NCBI RefSeq assembly: GCF_030371825.1
Contig: NZ_JAUDDM010000004.1
Length of the DNA: 64,000 nt
Origin: Collinsella sp944321445
Lineage (GTDB): Bacteria; Actinomycetota; Coriobacteriia; Coriobacteriales; Coriobacteriaceae
Reading direction: 5' to 3' (one strand)
Part shown: positions 19,452 to 31,700 of the stretch, piece by piece
How positions within the stretch are numbered: position 1 is the first letter of the stretch
Layout: the number at the start of each line of letters is the position of its first letter
Program-made: the position numbers and the translations under genes
The notes under the pieces: generated by a model
Databases searched by the model: none
Told to the model about the DNA's origin: nothing
Seen by the model: the letters and a program-made list of their open reading frames with translations, nothing else

Positions 19452-19600
19452 TACGAAGACCTCATGTGCACGTTTTTGGCGACCGTCCGAGTAGACCGCA
19501 TCCCGCAGCAAAAGAAACCGCAAGTACAGGCGCTGCGATTTTTGCAGCTACTTTGGCAACGGCGAAAAACCTGCACACGGGGTCTTCGCAGGACGTTAAT
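19447..19600. repeat. About 154-bp long-arm inverted repeat, family R2, unit 2
   Basis: Left arm ATATTACGAAGACCTCATGT pairs with the right arm ending GGGGTCTTCGCAGGACGTTA. The interior shares CGAGTAGACCGC and AAACCGCAAGTA with unit 1. A third copy is at 34766-34924. Confidence 0.78.
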
Positions 19601-19676
19601 CGAGCCAAAACAGGGGCCGCACGGCGCCAAATAGCCCAACCCGACCCCGTAAACCCGCACCACCGCACAGCAAAGG

Positions 19677-19704
19677 GACCCAGAGCCGAAGCTCCGGGTC
19701 CCCT
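19677..19704 (-). terminator. Terminator after hsp20, UUCG tetraloop
   Basis: On the minus strand, arms GGGACCCGGAGC and GCTCTGGGTCCC close a TTCG loop and are followed by TTTGCT. It is 43 bases past the hsp20 stop. Confidence 0.75.
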
Positions 19705-19746
19705 CCGAGTCAATGTGCTATGCGGCACTTGCGCCAACCGCGCCTG

Positions 19747-20175
19747 CTAGTCGATCGAAATCTTCGTGACGTTGTTCTTCTCGACGATCTTGGGCACGTT
19801 CACGGTCAGAACACCGTCGGCGTAACGGGCGGACAGGCCCTGCGAAGCGGCGTCCTTCAGATACACGCCGCGGGTCGCGCTGTAGGAGGTGAACTCCTTC
19901 TGCAGGTAGTTCTTGCCCTTATCCTCCTCCTTCTCCTCAACCTTGACGGCAATGGAAAGGCGACCCTCGTTGAGCTCGACGTCGATGTCGTCCTTGCTCA
20001 CGCCAGTGAAGTACGCCTTGATCTCGTACGCGTCGCCCTTGTCCTCAACGTCGATGGGGAACGCCTTGGTCGACAGCGGCGTGGAGGCCAAATCCATCAT
20101 GTCATCGAACGCGTCGAACAGCGACGTGGTGGGACGAAGACCGAAAACCGAACGATAAGGAACCATGCTTGCCAT
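19747..20175 (-). CDS. Hsp20/alpha-crystallin small heat-shock protein
   Basis: 142 residues from the ATG at 20175, with an AAAGGAGT site. The alpha-crystallin domain spans about 38-135 with the family hallmark ending ADGVLTVNVPK (A-x-x-x-G-V-L). It is an ATP-independent holdase that keeps unfolded proteins soluble. Monocistronic with its own terminator. I found no clear HAIR or CIRCE operator in the upstream 300 bases. Confidence 0.93.
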   Translation of the reverse strand: MASMVPYRSVFGLRPTTSLFDAFDDMMDLASTPLSTKAFPIDVEDKGDAYEIKAYFTGVSKDDIDVELNEGRLSIAVKVEEKEEDKGKNYLQKEFTSYSATRGVYLKDAASQGLSARYADGVLTVNVPKIVEKNNVTKISID

Positions 20176-20472
20176 ATCTATCACTCCTTTGGTGATGTGC
20201 CGCGCTCCCCGGTGGGGCGCGAGGACTTTCTTTGGTCGCCTACAGTTATTCCCGCCACGGCGCACAGTATTCACCAACCGGAAGATTTTTTAAGCGTCAC
20301 AGTATCATCAAATCTAAGTGTGCTTAACTAAGATTTATGACCGCAATGACCGATTCTATGGAGGGACCGTAGCAGTTTTCGCAACAATCGACGGTTTTTC
20401 TTAAATTGGAGTTTGAACCCACGGCCCCTTCGTACAATGTGGGCAATTGGGAAATCGGGTCGAAGGCATGGC

Positions 20473-20973
20473 ATGGACGAACGCATCGACAACACCATCT
20501 CTCCCCAGTACACGGGGCAGCACCGCCGCATCAGCAGCGTCGATGTCCCCTCCCCTGCCGCTCAGCCGGCAGAGTCCCAGCCGCAACCCTTCCACCGGAC
20601 CGTCCCACACGTGACGCAGGAGCCCATCAACGACGTGGAGCCGGAATATGTTACGCGCAACCGCTACATGACGCTCGAAGAGGCGCAGACGCGCCCCGGC
20701 CGCAAGCACATGGGCGTCGCCGTCGGCGACAACGATTACCTGGGGTCAACCGGCTCGCTGGGCACGACCGGGCAGTTTGCCGCCAACCCCGGCGACACAG
20801 GAGCCATGAAGCGCCAAAGTCTGCATTACGAGCGCTATCTCGAGACGCCCAAGCCCGGCAAAACAATCTTCACCTCGCGCCGCCGCAAGCAGCGCCGCGC
20901 CTACCTCGTCATCACGATCATCGCCATCCTCATGCTGGTGCTCGCGATCGTGTGGTTCTTCTTCCTGCGCTAA
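20473..20973 (+). CDS. Uncharacterised protein with one C-terminal membrane segment
   Basis: 166 residues from the ATG at 20473 (a GAAGG site lies just upstream); in-frame upstream codons are possible. The first 125 residues are hydrophilic and Pro/Gln/Thr-rich, with no recognised domain. A basic RRRKQRR stretch precedes a single membrane segment (about 145-164) that ends in FFLR at the very C-terminus, suggesting a tail-anchored protein with its body in the cytoplasm. Function unknown. A terminator-like hairpin follows, separating it from the cysteine desulfurase. Confidence 0.7.
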   Translation: MDERIDNTISPQYTGQHRRISSVDVPSPAAQPAESQPQPFHRTVPHVTQEPINDVEPEYVTRNRYMTLEEAQTRPGRKHMGVAVGDNDYLGSTGSLGTTGQFAANPGDTGAMKRQSLHYERYLETPKPGKTIFTSRRRKQRRAYLVITIIAILMLVLAIVWFFFLR

Positions 20974-20983
20974 CCGCGCAACA

Positions 20984-21010
20984 GGCGCCGCCGCACAGGC
21001 GGCATTTTTT
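20984..21010 (+). terminator. Terminator hairpin with T-run
   Basis: GCCGC...GCGGC stem directly followed by ATTTTTT, eleven bases after the stop codon of the small membrane protein gene. Confidence 0.7.
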
Positions 21011-21096
21011 CGCTTTGCCGCAGGCACGACCCCATTCCGTGACACAATAAAGCCGCGGCCGACGCCGCACGCCACGCACCTTGCGGAAGGATCGCC

Positions 21097-22326
21097 ATGT
21101 CTGCCCTGTCCGAGCGCTATATCTATGCCGACAACGCGGCCACAACACCGCTCTCCCCTGCCGCCCTCGAGGCCATGATGCCCTACCTTACCAGCGAGTT
21201 CGGCAACCCGGGAGGCATCCACCGCGTGGCCAAGGCGGCGGCGAACGCCCTGGCCGACGCCCGCGCGCGCACAGCGGCCCAGCTGGGCGCCAAGCCGCAC
21301 GAGCTCTACTACACCAGCGGGGGAAGCGAGTCGGACAACTGGGTCGTGTGGGGCGCGGTCCAGCGCTACCACGACCTGTACGGGGCAGATGCGCCGGTCC
21401 GCGTAATCACGAGCGCCATTGAGCATCATGCCGTGCTGCATACGTGTCGCGCACTGGGGTCGGCGCAGGCGGAAATCACCTACCTGCCGGTCGACGCCCA
21501 GGGCCATGTGCACGTCGAAGACCTCGAGCACGCGCTGGAAGAAGCCCGCGCGGCATCGCTGGCGGCCGGTGTCGACGCGCCGGGGGCGGCCCTGGTGTCC
21601 ATCATGCTCGCCAACAACGAGGTCGGAACCATTCAGGACGTCCCCGCGCTGGCAGCCGTCGCGCACAGCCACGGCGTCCCCTTCCACACCGATGCGGTCC
21701 AAGCCGTGGGCCACATCCCCGTGAACGTGGACGACCTGAACGTCGACGCGCTGTCGCTCTCGGGCCACAAGTTCCACGGCCCGCGCGGCATCGGTGCCTT
21801 GTACCTGCGCGAAGGCTTTTCCATTCCGCCGTTCATCGAAGGCGGCGGCCAGGAACGCGGCGAGCGGGCCGGCACCGAAAACGTCGCGGGTGCCGTCGGC
21901 ATGGCAGCAGCGCTGGAAGAAGCGCACGAAGGTCTGGCGGATCGCATGGCGCGCGTCGGCGCGCTGCGCGACCAGCTAGTTGAACACGTCCTGGCAACCG
22001 TTGACGACGTCCGCTACACCGGTGACCCCGACCCCGAGCACCGCCTGCCCAGTATCGCCTCATTTGCCTGCAAAAACGTCGACGGCGAGCTACTCGTGGT
22101 GCTGCTCGACCGCGCCGGGGTGGCAGCGGCGACGGGTTCCGCCTGTTCAACTGGGTCGACCGATCCCTCGCACGTCGCAACCGCCCTAGGGCTAGACGAC
22201 CCCGTGTGGGCGCACGGCACCCTGCGCCTATCGCTTGCCGACAACGTTGCGGAAGAGGACATCACGGAGCTCTGCGACCGCGTCCCCCGCTGCATCAAGC
22301 GCGCCCGCCTGCTCTCCACGCGGTAG
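21097..22326 (+). CDS. Cysteine desulfurase (NifS/IscS family)
   Basis: 409 residues. A fold-type I PLP enzyme that takes sulfur from cysteine as an enzyme-bound persulfide for Fe-S clusters or thiolated tRNA. The PLP lysine is K225 in SGHKFHGPRG; the catalytic cysteine is C350 in ATGSACSTG, on a long loop typical of group I (NifS/IscS). The HTDAVQAVGH motif is also clear. No IscU or thiouridylase gene follows, so the acceptor partner must be elsewhere. The ATG has a GCGGAAGGA site upstream. Confidence 0.93.
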   Translation: MSALSERYIYADNAATTPLSPAALEAMMPYLTSEFGNPGGIHRVAKAAANALADARARTAAQLGAKPHELYYTSGGSESDNWVVWGAVQRYHDLYGADAPVRVITSAIEHHAVLHTCRALGSAQAEITYLPVDAQGHVHVEDLEHALEEARAASLAAGVDAPGAALVSIMLANNEVGTIQDVPALAAVAHSHGVPFHTDAVQAVGHIPVNVDDLNVDALSLSGHKFHGPRGIGALYLREGFSIPPFIEGGGQERGERAGTENVAGAVGMAAALEEAHEGLADRMARVGALRDQLVEHVLATVDDVRYTGDPDPEHRLPSIASFACKNVDGELLVVLLDRAGVAAATGSACSTGSTDPSHVATALGLDDPVWAHGTLRLSLADNVAEEDITELCDRVPRCIKRARLLSTR

Positions 22327-22369
22327 CGCAGCGCGCAAAACCCTGTCATAACCTTGGCGTAACCCACCG

Positions 22370-22403
22370 TTTTGACAAGGTTATGCCCATAACCTTGTCA
22401 AAA
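22370..22403. promoter_or_regulatory. Perfect 16-bp inverted repeat (TTTTGACAAGGTTATG)
   Basis: Two 16-bp arms without mismatch around CC, 44 bases after the cysteine desulfurase stop. Neither side ends in a U-run outside the stem, so it is not a textbook terminator. A related half-site (GTCATAACCTT) is at 22345-22355. It could be an operator or a bidirectional hairpin; no regulator is identifiable. Confidence 0.6.
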
Positions 22404-22512
22404 AGCGAAATAACGGTATACAACCTGACGGATTGCCGCATTTTTATGGAGACGCAACGCCAATCAGCAAGATGCCATTCCATCACGCAACGACCTCAAT
22501 ACGCATAAAAAG

Positions 22513-22547
22513 AGCCCGGTCCTGAGGGTTGGGGTCAGAACCGGGCT
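22513..22547 (-). terminator. Terminator of the giant adhesin transcript
   Basis: On the minus strand, AAGCCCGGTTCTGA pairs with TCAGGACCGGGCT and is followed by CTTTTTATG. It is 233 bases beyond the adhesin stop, which leaves a long structured 3' untranslated region. Confidence 0.75.
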
Positions 22548-22551
22548 TGAT

Positions 22552-22719
22552 GCCAGCCCTGGAGTCGGGATGGGGCTGGCGCGGGTCCGCTCCGAAGTCG
22601 GGATGGGAGCGGACCCTGGGTGTGCCGGCTCCAGGTGTCGGGATGGGAACCGGGCACGGTTGCCGGGCTCGCGATGCGTATCGCCCGGCGCTATGCAAAG
22701 CCGCGGTCGGGAAGCGGCT
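22552..22719. repeat. Array of hairpins with constant loop and variable stems
   Basis: Hairpins at 22552-22580, 22583-22616, 22622-22657, 22662-22689 and 22699-22719. Stems differ (for example GCCAGCCC, GGGTCCGCTCC, GTGCC-GG, GCCGGGC, AGCCGC), but four of the five loops contain GTCGGGA(T/A). The array lies in the 3' region of the adhesin gene, ahead of its terminator on the minus strand. Function unknown. Confidence 0.75.
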
Positions 22720-22743
22720 GTTGCAACAGAGAAAGAAATCAAG

Positions 22744-22770
22744 GGGGACCGGACCGCAATCCGGTCCCCC
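22744..22770. repeat. GC-rich hairpin just after the adhesin stop codon
   Basis: GGGGGACCGGA and TCCGGTCCCCC arms around CCGCA, ten bases past the stop codon. On the minus strand it is followed by TTGATTTCTTTC, a weak U-rich tail. It may block 3' exonucleases or be a leaky terminator. Confidence 0.7.
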
Positions 22771-22779
22771 GTATGCCAC

Positions 22780-25700
22780 TTAGTGGCTGTTGCGACGGCG
22801 CAGGTACAGGCCGGTCGCGATGAGCGCCACAGCCGCCAGGCCGGTGCCGCCGATCGCCGCAACGGCGAAGTCGCCGGTCTGCGGGATTCCGGGCTTGCTC
22901 GGCTTCCCGGGCTCGGCAGGCGTGCCGGGCTCACTGGGCGTGAACACGTTGGTGAACACGGGCAGCTTGCCGGAGCCGTCGTAGGTCACGGTCGCGCTCA
23001 GCGTGCCGTCGCCGTTATCGGTGACGGTCACCACCGCGGTGTGGACCGCGTCGTCGTAGGTGACGCCGGACACGTTGCCGGAAACCTCGACGATGGTGTA
23101 GGTGTACTCGCCGGGCTCGGTGAAGGTGACGGGGCTCGTGAACACGATGGACCCGTCGGCCGCGTTGGTCGCCGTGGCGACCACGTTGCCGTCCTGGTCG
23201 CGCAGCTCGAAGCTGAACTCGCCGGTAGCGAGGTCGCGACCCTCGAGCACCTTGGTCGCGCCAAACGTGATGTCAACGCTCTCGCTGGGCTCGTACTCGT
23301 TCTCAAAGACCATGGGCGCGTCAGCGTTCTCCCAGGTCACCACGAGCTTGCCGTTCTGCTCGGTCACATGCGCCGTGATGGTGAACGTGGTCTCGTCGTA
23401 GGTAACACCGTTGTGCTGGACGCCCTCGATCTCGGGGTCGTCATCGGCGGGCAGCACCTCGGACACGGTGAACGTGTAGTCGTCTGCCTTGTCGAACACG
23501 AAGCCCTTGCCGCCGAACGTCACGTTGCCGGACGCGTCGTTAGTGCCGGTCAGGCTCTTCGGCGAGACGTGCGATGCGTTGTCGCCCGTGGCGGTGATGA
23601 CGAACGAGAACTCGCCGTCGACCAGGTCACGGCCTGTCAGCTTCTTGTCCACGTCGGTATCCGGCTTGGACGGATCAGACGGATCGGGATCCTCAGGGGT
23701 CGGCGGGGTAACCGGCTTCTTGTACACGTTGTGGAACGTGATAGACGGATTCTCCTCGACCACATTGCCCTCGGCGTTGAGCAGCTGCCAGTCAACCTCG
23801 AGCTCGCCGGTCTCGGCGTTCTTCGTCACCTTCGCAACCACCGTGTACTCGGTGTCGTCGTAATCGATGTTGGCATCGTCGCCCTCGATCTCCGAGATGA
23901 TGAAGGTGTACACGCCTTCCTCGGAGAACACGAAGCCGGTGTTGCCCTCCTGGTTAAAGACCACGTTGCCGTTAGCGTCATTCGTGGTGGTAATGGACTT
24001 CGGCGTCACCGCGTCCGCATTGCCACCGCTCACATAGCGCATCTGGAACGTGAACTCGCCGGCCTTGAGATCGCGGTTAGCGAGCTCCTTGGTGACCTTG
24101 AGCCAGGACTCGTTATCGGTCGGGTCGGTAGGATCAGTCGGCTGAGTCTTGTAGATGTTGTTGAAGCGGAGGGCATTCTCAACCTTATCGCCAATCTTGT
24201 AGGTGATGGAATCGACCACAAGGCTGCCCTTGCCGTTGTCCGTCACGACGATCTCAACGGTGTAGACCGTCTGGTCATACGTGATGCCGCCGTTCTGAAC
24301 ACCATCGGTGTCGGGATCCTGATCCTCCTCGGGAACAACCTCGGAAACCGTATAGGTGTACGTACCAGCCTTCTCAAAAGTCAGGGACTCGAAGGAGATA
24401 ACGCCGCTCTCGTCGTTCGTGGCTTCATCGACAACATTGCCGTCAGCGTCAAAGAGCTTGAAGGAGAACTCGCCCTTCTGGACCGCACGGCCCTCAAGGG
24501 TCTTGGCAGCCTCGAGCGTGACAGATGTCGGAGCAGCTTTGTAGGTGTTCTTGAAAACAGCCTCGGTTGCCGGTTCGCCAGCACCATCAGCCATCGACCA
24601 CGCGACGCTCAGCGTGCCGTCGTGGTTGTCGGCAACCGTAGCGGTCACAGTGTAAGAGACGCTCGGGTAGAACACGCCGTCCTTCTCGTAGCCGCCGTCG
24701 ACAGGTTTAGCGCCATCGGGCACGACCTCGGTCAGCGTATAGCTGTATTCGCCGGCCTTGGTGAAGGTGATGGGATCGAACGACACATTGCCGTCAGCGT
24801 CATTGGTCGCGGTGTAGACCTCGTCCTTGTTAGAGTTGCTCACCAGCTGGAAGGTAAACTCACCAGCATTCATATCGCGGCCGCTGAGCTTCTTGGTGAT
24901 GGTCAGGGCACCATCGCCAGTCGGCGAGCTGGGCTTGTCCTCAACCGCATAGGTATTGTCGAACGTGAAGTCCATGTTCTCGTCAGTACCCTCGGTAACC
25001 TTGGTCACCTTAGCGGAAATCCTGCCGTTACCCTCGTCAGTCACCGTGACCTCGACGGTCTTGGTAGCACCGTCGTAGGTAATTCCATCGATGGTCTTGC
25101 CGCCATTGGTCTCAGTGATGGTGTAGATAAAGGTCTTGGTGCGACCGGCGGTATAGGTCTCGACACCTTCGTTCTCGGCAGTCGCGGTCTCACCAGCAAC
25201 AGCCTCGTCGGTCTGGTCGACAGCCTCATCCTCAGTCGCATCGTCGACGGCATCGGCACCAAAGACGTTCGCCATGGTGTACTCAATCGGCCCGAAGCTA
25301 ATGCCCGTACCCTTATTGGTCACCATCTTGTCGGCAGGCATCGGAGTGCCTTCTTCGCCGCTGATGGTGAACTCGAACATACCGTCGGTCAGCGTCGGCG
25401 GGATTGCGCCGTTAACGCCAGTCAACGTCTTGTTGCCATCGAGGGTCAGCTCGACGGTGCCTTCCTCACCCGCACCGTAGGTGTTGGTGAACACCAAGCC
25501 GTCGGCCTCAGGAGTGTAAGCAACGTCGATGGTAAGCTTGCCAGCGCGGTCATCAGACACCGTGACAGTCACGGAGCTGTCGTTACCGCTCTTGTAGGTC
25601 ACGCCACCGACTGTCACCGGATCCTCGGACACGTTGTACACGAAGGTGTAGACGTCATTATCGCCCGTGGTGTCGAGCGAGGCGGTGCCAACCTCGTCGG

Positions 25701-28700
25701 ATCCGCCGTGGGCGGCCGCATAGAGGTTCTCGCTCGTGTAGGTGATCGTGTCGAACGTAATGGAGCCGTCGGCATCGTTCTTGCCGGTGGTAACCTCGGT
25801 GTCGCCACTCGTCACCTTGAACGTGAACTCGCCGTCGTAGTTAGCGATGTCGTCGTTCTCGAGTACCTTGGTCGCCTTGATGGTCGTGTCGCCCTCGGCA
25901 CCGATGGTCACATCGTCCGCGTCGTAGATGTTGACGAAGGACACGATTGCCTTCTGCGGATTCGCCATGGTGCTGGTCACCGTCTGGCTGTAGCCATCCT
26001 TGCCGGACACGTCCGTGGTCACGCTCATGGTGCCGTCGCCATTGTCGACCGGCTCAATCTCCACCGTGAACTTATCGGTGTCATAGGTGTAGCCATCGGG
26101 CGCCGTGCCGGTCTCTTCGATGGTGTAGGTGAACGTCTTGCCGCTGTCGGAACGGTCGAACTTCACCGAACCGAACGGATTGCCGGTCACGGATGCAGCC
26201 GTGTTCGCGGCGGCTGCGGCGGACTTCATCTCGACCGTCTTGCTGTCACCAATCTTGCCAGCGGATGCGTCATCAGCCGCGGTCACCGTGAGGGTGAACT
26301 GACCCTCAGCCATTTCGCGGTTCATGAGCATCTTGGTAATGTCGATGCCGCCCTGGCCATTGGCGCCGTAGTCGAACGTGGAGTCGTAAGTGTTCACGAA
26401 CGAAGCGGTTTCGGCCTCGCCGGTCTTGGCAACAGCAGCAACCAAGCCGCCGGTGCCATTGTCGGTCACGGTCACCCTGATGTTTACGGTGCGGCCATCG
26501 TAGGTGATGCCGTCCGCGTAGCCGCCCTTTCCGAGCTCGCCGTCAGCGCCAATCTCCTGCACCGTGTAGGTATAGATGCCCGTGCGCTCGTAGCTGATCG
26601 CGCCGAAGTCAATCGAAGCGATGCCGTTCTCGCCGGCCTTGTCGGCACCGACCGTCACCTTCTTGATGCCATCCACGGAATCGGCAGGCATCGGAACGGT
26701 CAGGTCCTCGACCGGGTTGCCCTCGAGGTCGGTGGCCGTACCAGGGGTCAGCGTGAAGGTGAACTCGTCATCCGCGGCCCACGAATTGTTCTCGTCGCGA
26801 CCGGTCAGCTGCTTGGTCAGGTTGAAGGCAGACTCGGTACCCTCAGAAACCGTACCGGGATCAGTGCTGTAGGTGTTCGTGAACGCGAACAGAGTATTAG
26901 CGTCAGCGATAATCGCACCCGTACGCTCGGCCCTGTCGGCCGTGTAGCCATCAGGCACCGTCTCGGTCACCTTGACCTGCGTTCCTGCAGGCAGGCCCTT
27001 CACGGTCGCACTGTCACCATGGTGCAGGTAGACCTTGGTGCCATCGGTGACGGAAGTGAGAGCATTGCCGTCCTTGTCGAACGCGCCCTCGATGGCGTAC
27101 GTACCGGTCAGCGCGTTGTCCTTGGTGTCGGTCAGATTGACGGTGAACTCAAAGAGCTTGCCGGTGTCGATCTCAGTGCCCTCGGTCTCATCAACCACGA
27201 CGGTCTTAGAGATAGACAGAGTGCCGGTCTTATAGGTGTTCTCGAACCTGGCAGGACCGCTAACGGCGGCATGGAGCTTGCCGTCGTAGTTGCCGGCGGC
27301 ATCGGTCTCGGACACGGTCACCGTGATGGTCTGAGTACTTTTATCGTAGGTCCAGCCAGCGGGATCAGCGGTCTCGTCGTGTGCCTCGTCCTCGGTCACG
27401 TTGAACTTATAAGTGCCGGGCTCGGTGAAAGTAATCTCACCAAACTTAGCGCTGTGCATGTCGCTATCGGCGAATTTTTCGGTTACCGCGGTCTTGTCGG
27501 CACCCTCAGCAATCTGGACGGTGCCCCAATCGACACCCTCCTCCTTGACGGGAACGAAGGTGAAGTTGAAGTCGGCATCGGTGGACCAACCCTTGACCGT
27601 CTTCACGACCGTCAGAGCCTCCTCAGCGTCGCCGCCGATGGTAACGGTGCCGTGGTCGTACTTATTCTCAATCGTCGGGTTGTTGCCCGTTACCTCACCG
27701 ATGTAGAGATTGCCATCATACTGAGGCGCATCTCCACCGGGCTCGTAGGCGGGATTAATATCCGTCACCTCGACGGTAATCGTCCTGGGATCCGTATCGA
27801 AGGTCCAACCCTCGTCAGCGGCAGGCTGATTCTCCTGCACCGTGAAGGTGTAGGTGCCCGGCTCGGTGAAGGTCAGTGTGTCGAAGGTCAGGGTCTGGGT
27901 GCCACCAGCCTCGATGGTTCCGCTGGTGGTCTCTGTGGTCTGATGATTCTCGTCAAGACCCTCAATATTCGCCACGGGGCCCACAGCAGTATTCTGCGCG
28001 GTCAGCGTGAAGGTGTAGTCCGCAGCGGACGGAGCACCCTTGACCTTCTTGGTCACCTGCAGCGCTTTGTTGGCGTCCTCGCCCATGTCGACGGGATTCG
28101 GGTTGTAGTCGTTCACGAAGCCGAAGGTCGGAACCGCGTAGTCAGCGTCATCGGAATTGGCATGATCGACAACGACCTTACCGCCGTCCGCAATCTCGTT
28201 TCCGTCCTTGTCCATGGTCTGAGTGACCGTGGTCACGGCATGCATGGTGCCGTTGCCGTTGTCCACGACCTCGATCTCGACCTTGTACTGAGACTTGTCG
28301 TAGGTAACGCCTGCGAGGCCGTCGCCCTCTGCGGGCTCAGTCTCTTCCACGATGAACGTATAGGTCTTGCCAGCGTCCGTCTCATCAAAAGTCAGGCTCT
28401 GGAGTTTGGCCATAGTGATGGTCTGATCGGCCGCAGCTCCCGTGTTCTGGAAGTTCTTGTCAGCCTCAGCAGTCAGATCCGCAGCCTCGCCCTCACCGGT
28501 AATGGTGAAGTTGAATTCGCCAGCAGTCATCGGACGGTCGAGGAGCTGTTTGGTGACGTTGATGCCACCAGCGCCCTGAGCACCGTAATTCAAGCTTGCC
28601 TCGTAGACGTTGGTAAACACGGCCTTGCCGGTCTCGTTGCTTCCCTGGTTCTCATAGACAACAGGGCCGTCGAGCACCAGCGCGCCGTTACCGCCGTCCT

Positions 28701-31700
28701 TGACCTTGATGGTCACCTTGGCGACATTCTGGCTGTAGGTCATGCCCTTGCCATTGGTGATCTCGGTTCCCTGGTCGTCAGCAACCTCGTTCACCGTAAA
28801 GGTGTACGTACCGGCCTTGGAGAAGGTGAGCTTGCTGAACGCGAAGTCCATACCGCTGTCCTTAGTGACAGTCTTCACCTCGGAACCAGTAAGCACCGTC
28901 TCCGGACCACTCGTCTGCTTCAGCTCGAAGTAGAACGTCTCGTTATCGCCGATCTCGCGGCCCTGCAGCACCTTGGTGCCATGGATAGCCTCTTCGCCCT
29001 CCAGCGTGTAGTCCTCGGGATCGTAAACGTTGGTGAACTTCACATCGGCAGGCTGCATGCTGGGCGTGGCCACGATGTGCATGCCCTCACCCTGCTCGTT
29101 GGGCTTATCGGTAATTGCAACGTTGACGGTGTGCACCGTGCCGTCGTAGGTCATCCCGTTCAGCGACCAGGTACCATTGCCGTTATTGGTCGCACCCTGA
29201 GGGATAACCTCACGGATCTCGTAGATATAGGTGTTGTTCAGATGCGTTCCGTTGTACTTGATGGTCTGGAATGCGAAACCATCAGGGTTCGTACCATTGT
29301 TGCCAATGGTGATGGTATGCGTATCCGTATCCGCGCCCTCCGGCATCGGAACAACGGCAGCACCAATCGTCGGATTATCGGCAGATCCACCCTCGGTTTC
29401 GTAGCCGCCAATCGCCTTCAGCTCAAACGTGAACTTGTTGGCTGCGTTCGGATTGGCACCGGAGTTGTCCGTGTAATCCTTGGTGCCGTTGAGGTTGGTT
29501 GTAGCCTCATCGGCGTCGTAATTATTAGTGAACACCACCGTGTTATTCGTGATCTGCGGCTGTTCAGCAGGTGTGTTGCCGTCGACGTCGGCGCGCTGCG
29601 TGAACTGGACGGACTGAATCTCGAGCTTGCCCGTGCCGTTATCCACAACAGTGATGGTCACCGCATAGGTCTCGTTGGAGTAATCGATGCCCGCGATCGG
29701 GTTGGTATCGTTATCCTCCTCGATGACATAGGTGAACGTGCCCGGGTTCTCAAACGTGATATTGCTCAGGTTGACGGTGTAGTCAGTAACAGCATCCTCG
29801 TCATCGACCACGACAGCGTCAGTGGACTCAGGCACAGGGGCATCGCCCTCGGGGCGCATGGTGAACCTGAACTCGTCAGTATCCTGCCACTCGCGTCCGG
29901 CCAGATTCTTCCGCACCTTGATCAGCTGGTTAGCGCCTTCAAGCGTCACCTCGGTTGCGTGATAGGTGTTGGTGAACACCGCAGCCTGCTGGTCGCCGCC
30001 CACAATGGTGCCCTCGACAACACCGTCGTCGGTCTTGGCGTTCTCGCCCGTCGAGTTGTCCGTCGTGGTGAATCCATTCTGGTTTGCCGCCTGCTCGGTC
30101 ACGGTGTACTGAGCGCCATTGGGCAGGTCGGAAATCACGACATACTGACCACCCTTAAGGGTAATCTCACCGTTGTCAGAAATGGTACCGGTGCTCACAG
30201 GCGTCTCGCCCGTTCCGTAAACGGCGTAATCGTATTTGTTGGTGAGGTTGGTCTGAGCGCCGTCCTCAGCCACAGTGTACAAATGCACCGTGAACTTGAA
30301 GTTGTTCTTATCGGTCTTGGTGTCATCAGAAGCGTTGCCCCAGTAGACATTCTTGTCGATTCGCAGGTCGCCAGGAGCGTCAACGGAAAGCTTGCCGTTG
30401 TTGCCCAGCTTCTGGGACACACTTGCCCCATTCCACGTCGGAGTCAGGACCGTAGAGGCAGTGCCTGTGGTGTTGCCTGCCTTGTTGGACACAAGCGTCG
30501 CAGGACGATCCGCACGTGGAGTATTTGCCGCAATGTAAGCGTTGTTGCCCTGGTAGGTAACATTCCAGTCGTTGCCGCTGCGAGTAATGGAGCCGTTAGC
30601 TGGAACCTCTTCTGCTTCGTTGCCATTACCCGTCAGCTGCCAATAGCTGTCCTGGTAATAGAGCTTACTGTAGTTACCGATGTTGTAGCGCGTAGCTGGC
30701 TGCGTGCAGTTCTCGTCGATGAAGAGCTGCGTGTTGACGGGATAGTAATAGAACTTGTTTCCGTCGCTCGGTGTGAAGGAAGCCTCAGTCGAACCCTCGG
30801 TAGCCCCCTGCACAAAGCTGTTGGAGTAGAAGTCAACGGTCGTGCCGTCAGTAGAGGTCTGCGCAAGAACCGCATCATGGTTTTCATTCTGCGGATCATT
30901 CAGGGCATCGATGGCCCCGTCCTTAACGCTGACGCCGTAGAACAGACGCACCGGGTAGGTGTTACTTACGGTCATCGTGCCGTTGTCGGTATCAACGTCA
31001 TAGTTACGCATCGGAATGAGGGATGCAGGAATCTGCACCGTAATGGTGTCACCCGTCGCAAGGTCGTTGCTCTTGGTGACCGTTACCTTGATTTCCGAAA
31101 GATTCGCGCCTTCAGGGTAGGCAGTATTCACACCATGGTCATCGGAGCCCTCGTTGACAACACCGGAGAACGTCCAAACAGTGCCGTCTTCGTTCGGCGT
31201 GCCCTCATGGAGTCCGTCAGCGAACGCGAGATACATTCTGTTGTTGTTCGCACCAACACCCGTGACTTCCATGAAGGAGCCAAGCGTATCAGTGAAGGTC
31301 AGGTAGCCAGGGGTATTCTGGGCACCCTCTTCATCAACGACTTCCTCGATAGGCGAACCGGAACCATAATTGGTCTCAATTTCGTGGAAGATATCTTTAA
31401 AGATGTTATTGAGCTCATCAGCGTTCGTGGCCGCCTTGTAGTAATCGCTATTGGGCGCACGATCACCGATGGCATTGCTCGTGAAACCTGTCGCGTTGGG
31501 ATAGTTGCTCGACACGGCATGCATGTAGGCATTCACGCGGAGCGTGGCGTTGGAGCTGTTTGTTACGTCGCTGATGTCGGCGGAAGGATTCGCTCCGTCA
31601 AGAACACCTACCGAATAGATCTTCGTACCGCTCTGTTTAACGGTATGGGCGGAGTTGATGGCCTGATTGGCAACGTTATTGCTAAGGACAGAACTCGTTG

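Noticed and set aside
22552..22719. CRISPR array reading of the tandem hairpins
   Set aside because: The repeated word is only about 8-10 bases inside loops, stems are unique, spacing is irregular, and no cas gene is in the window.
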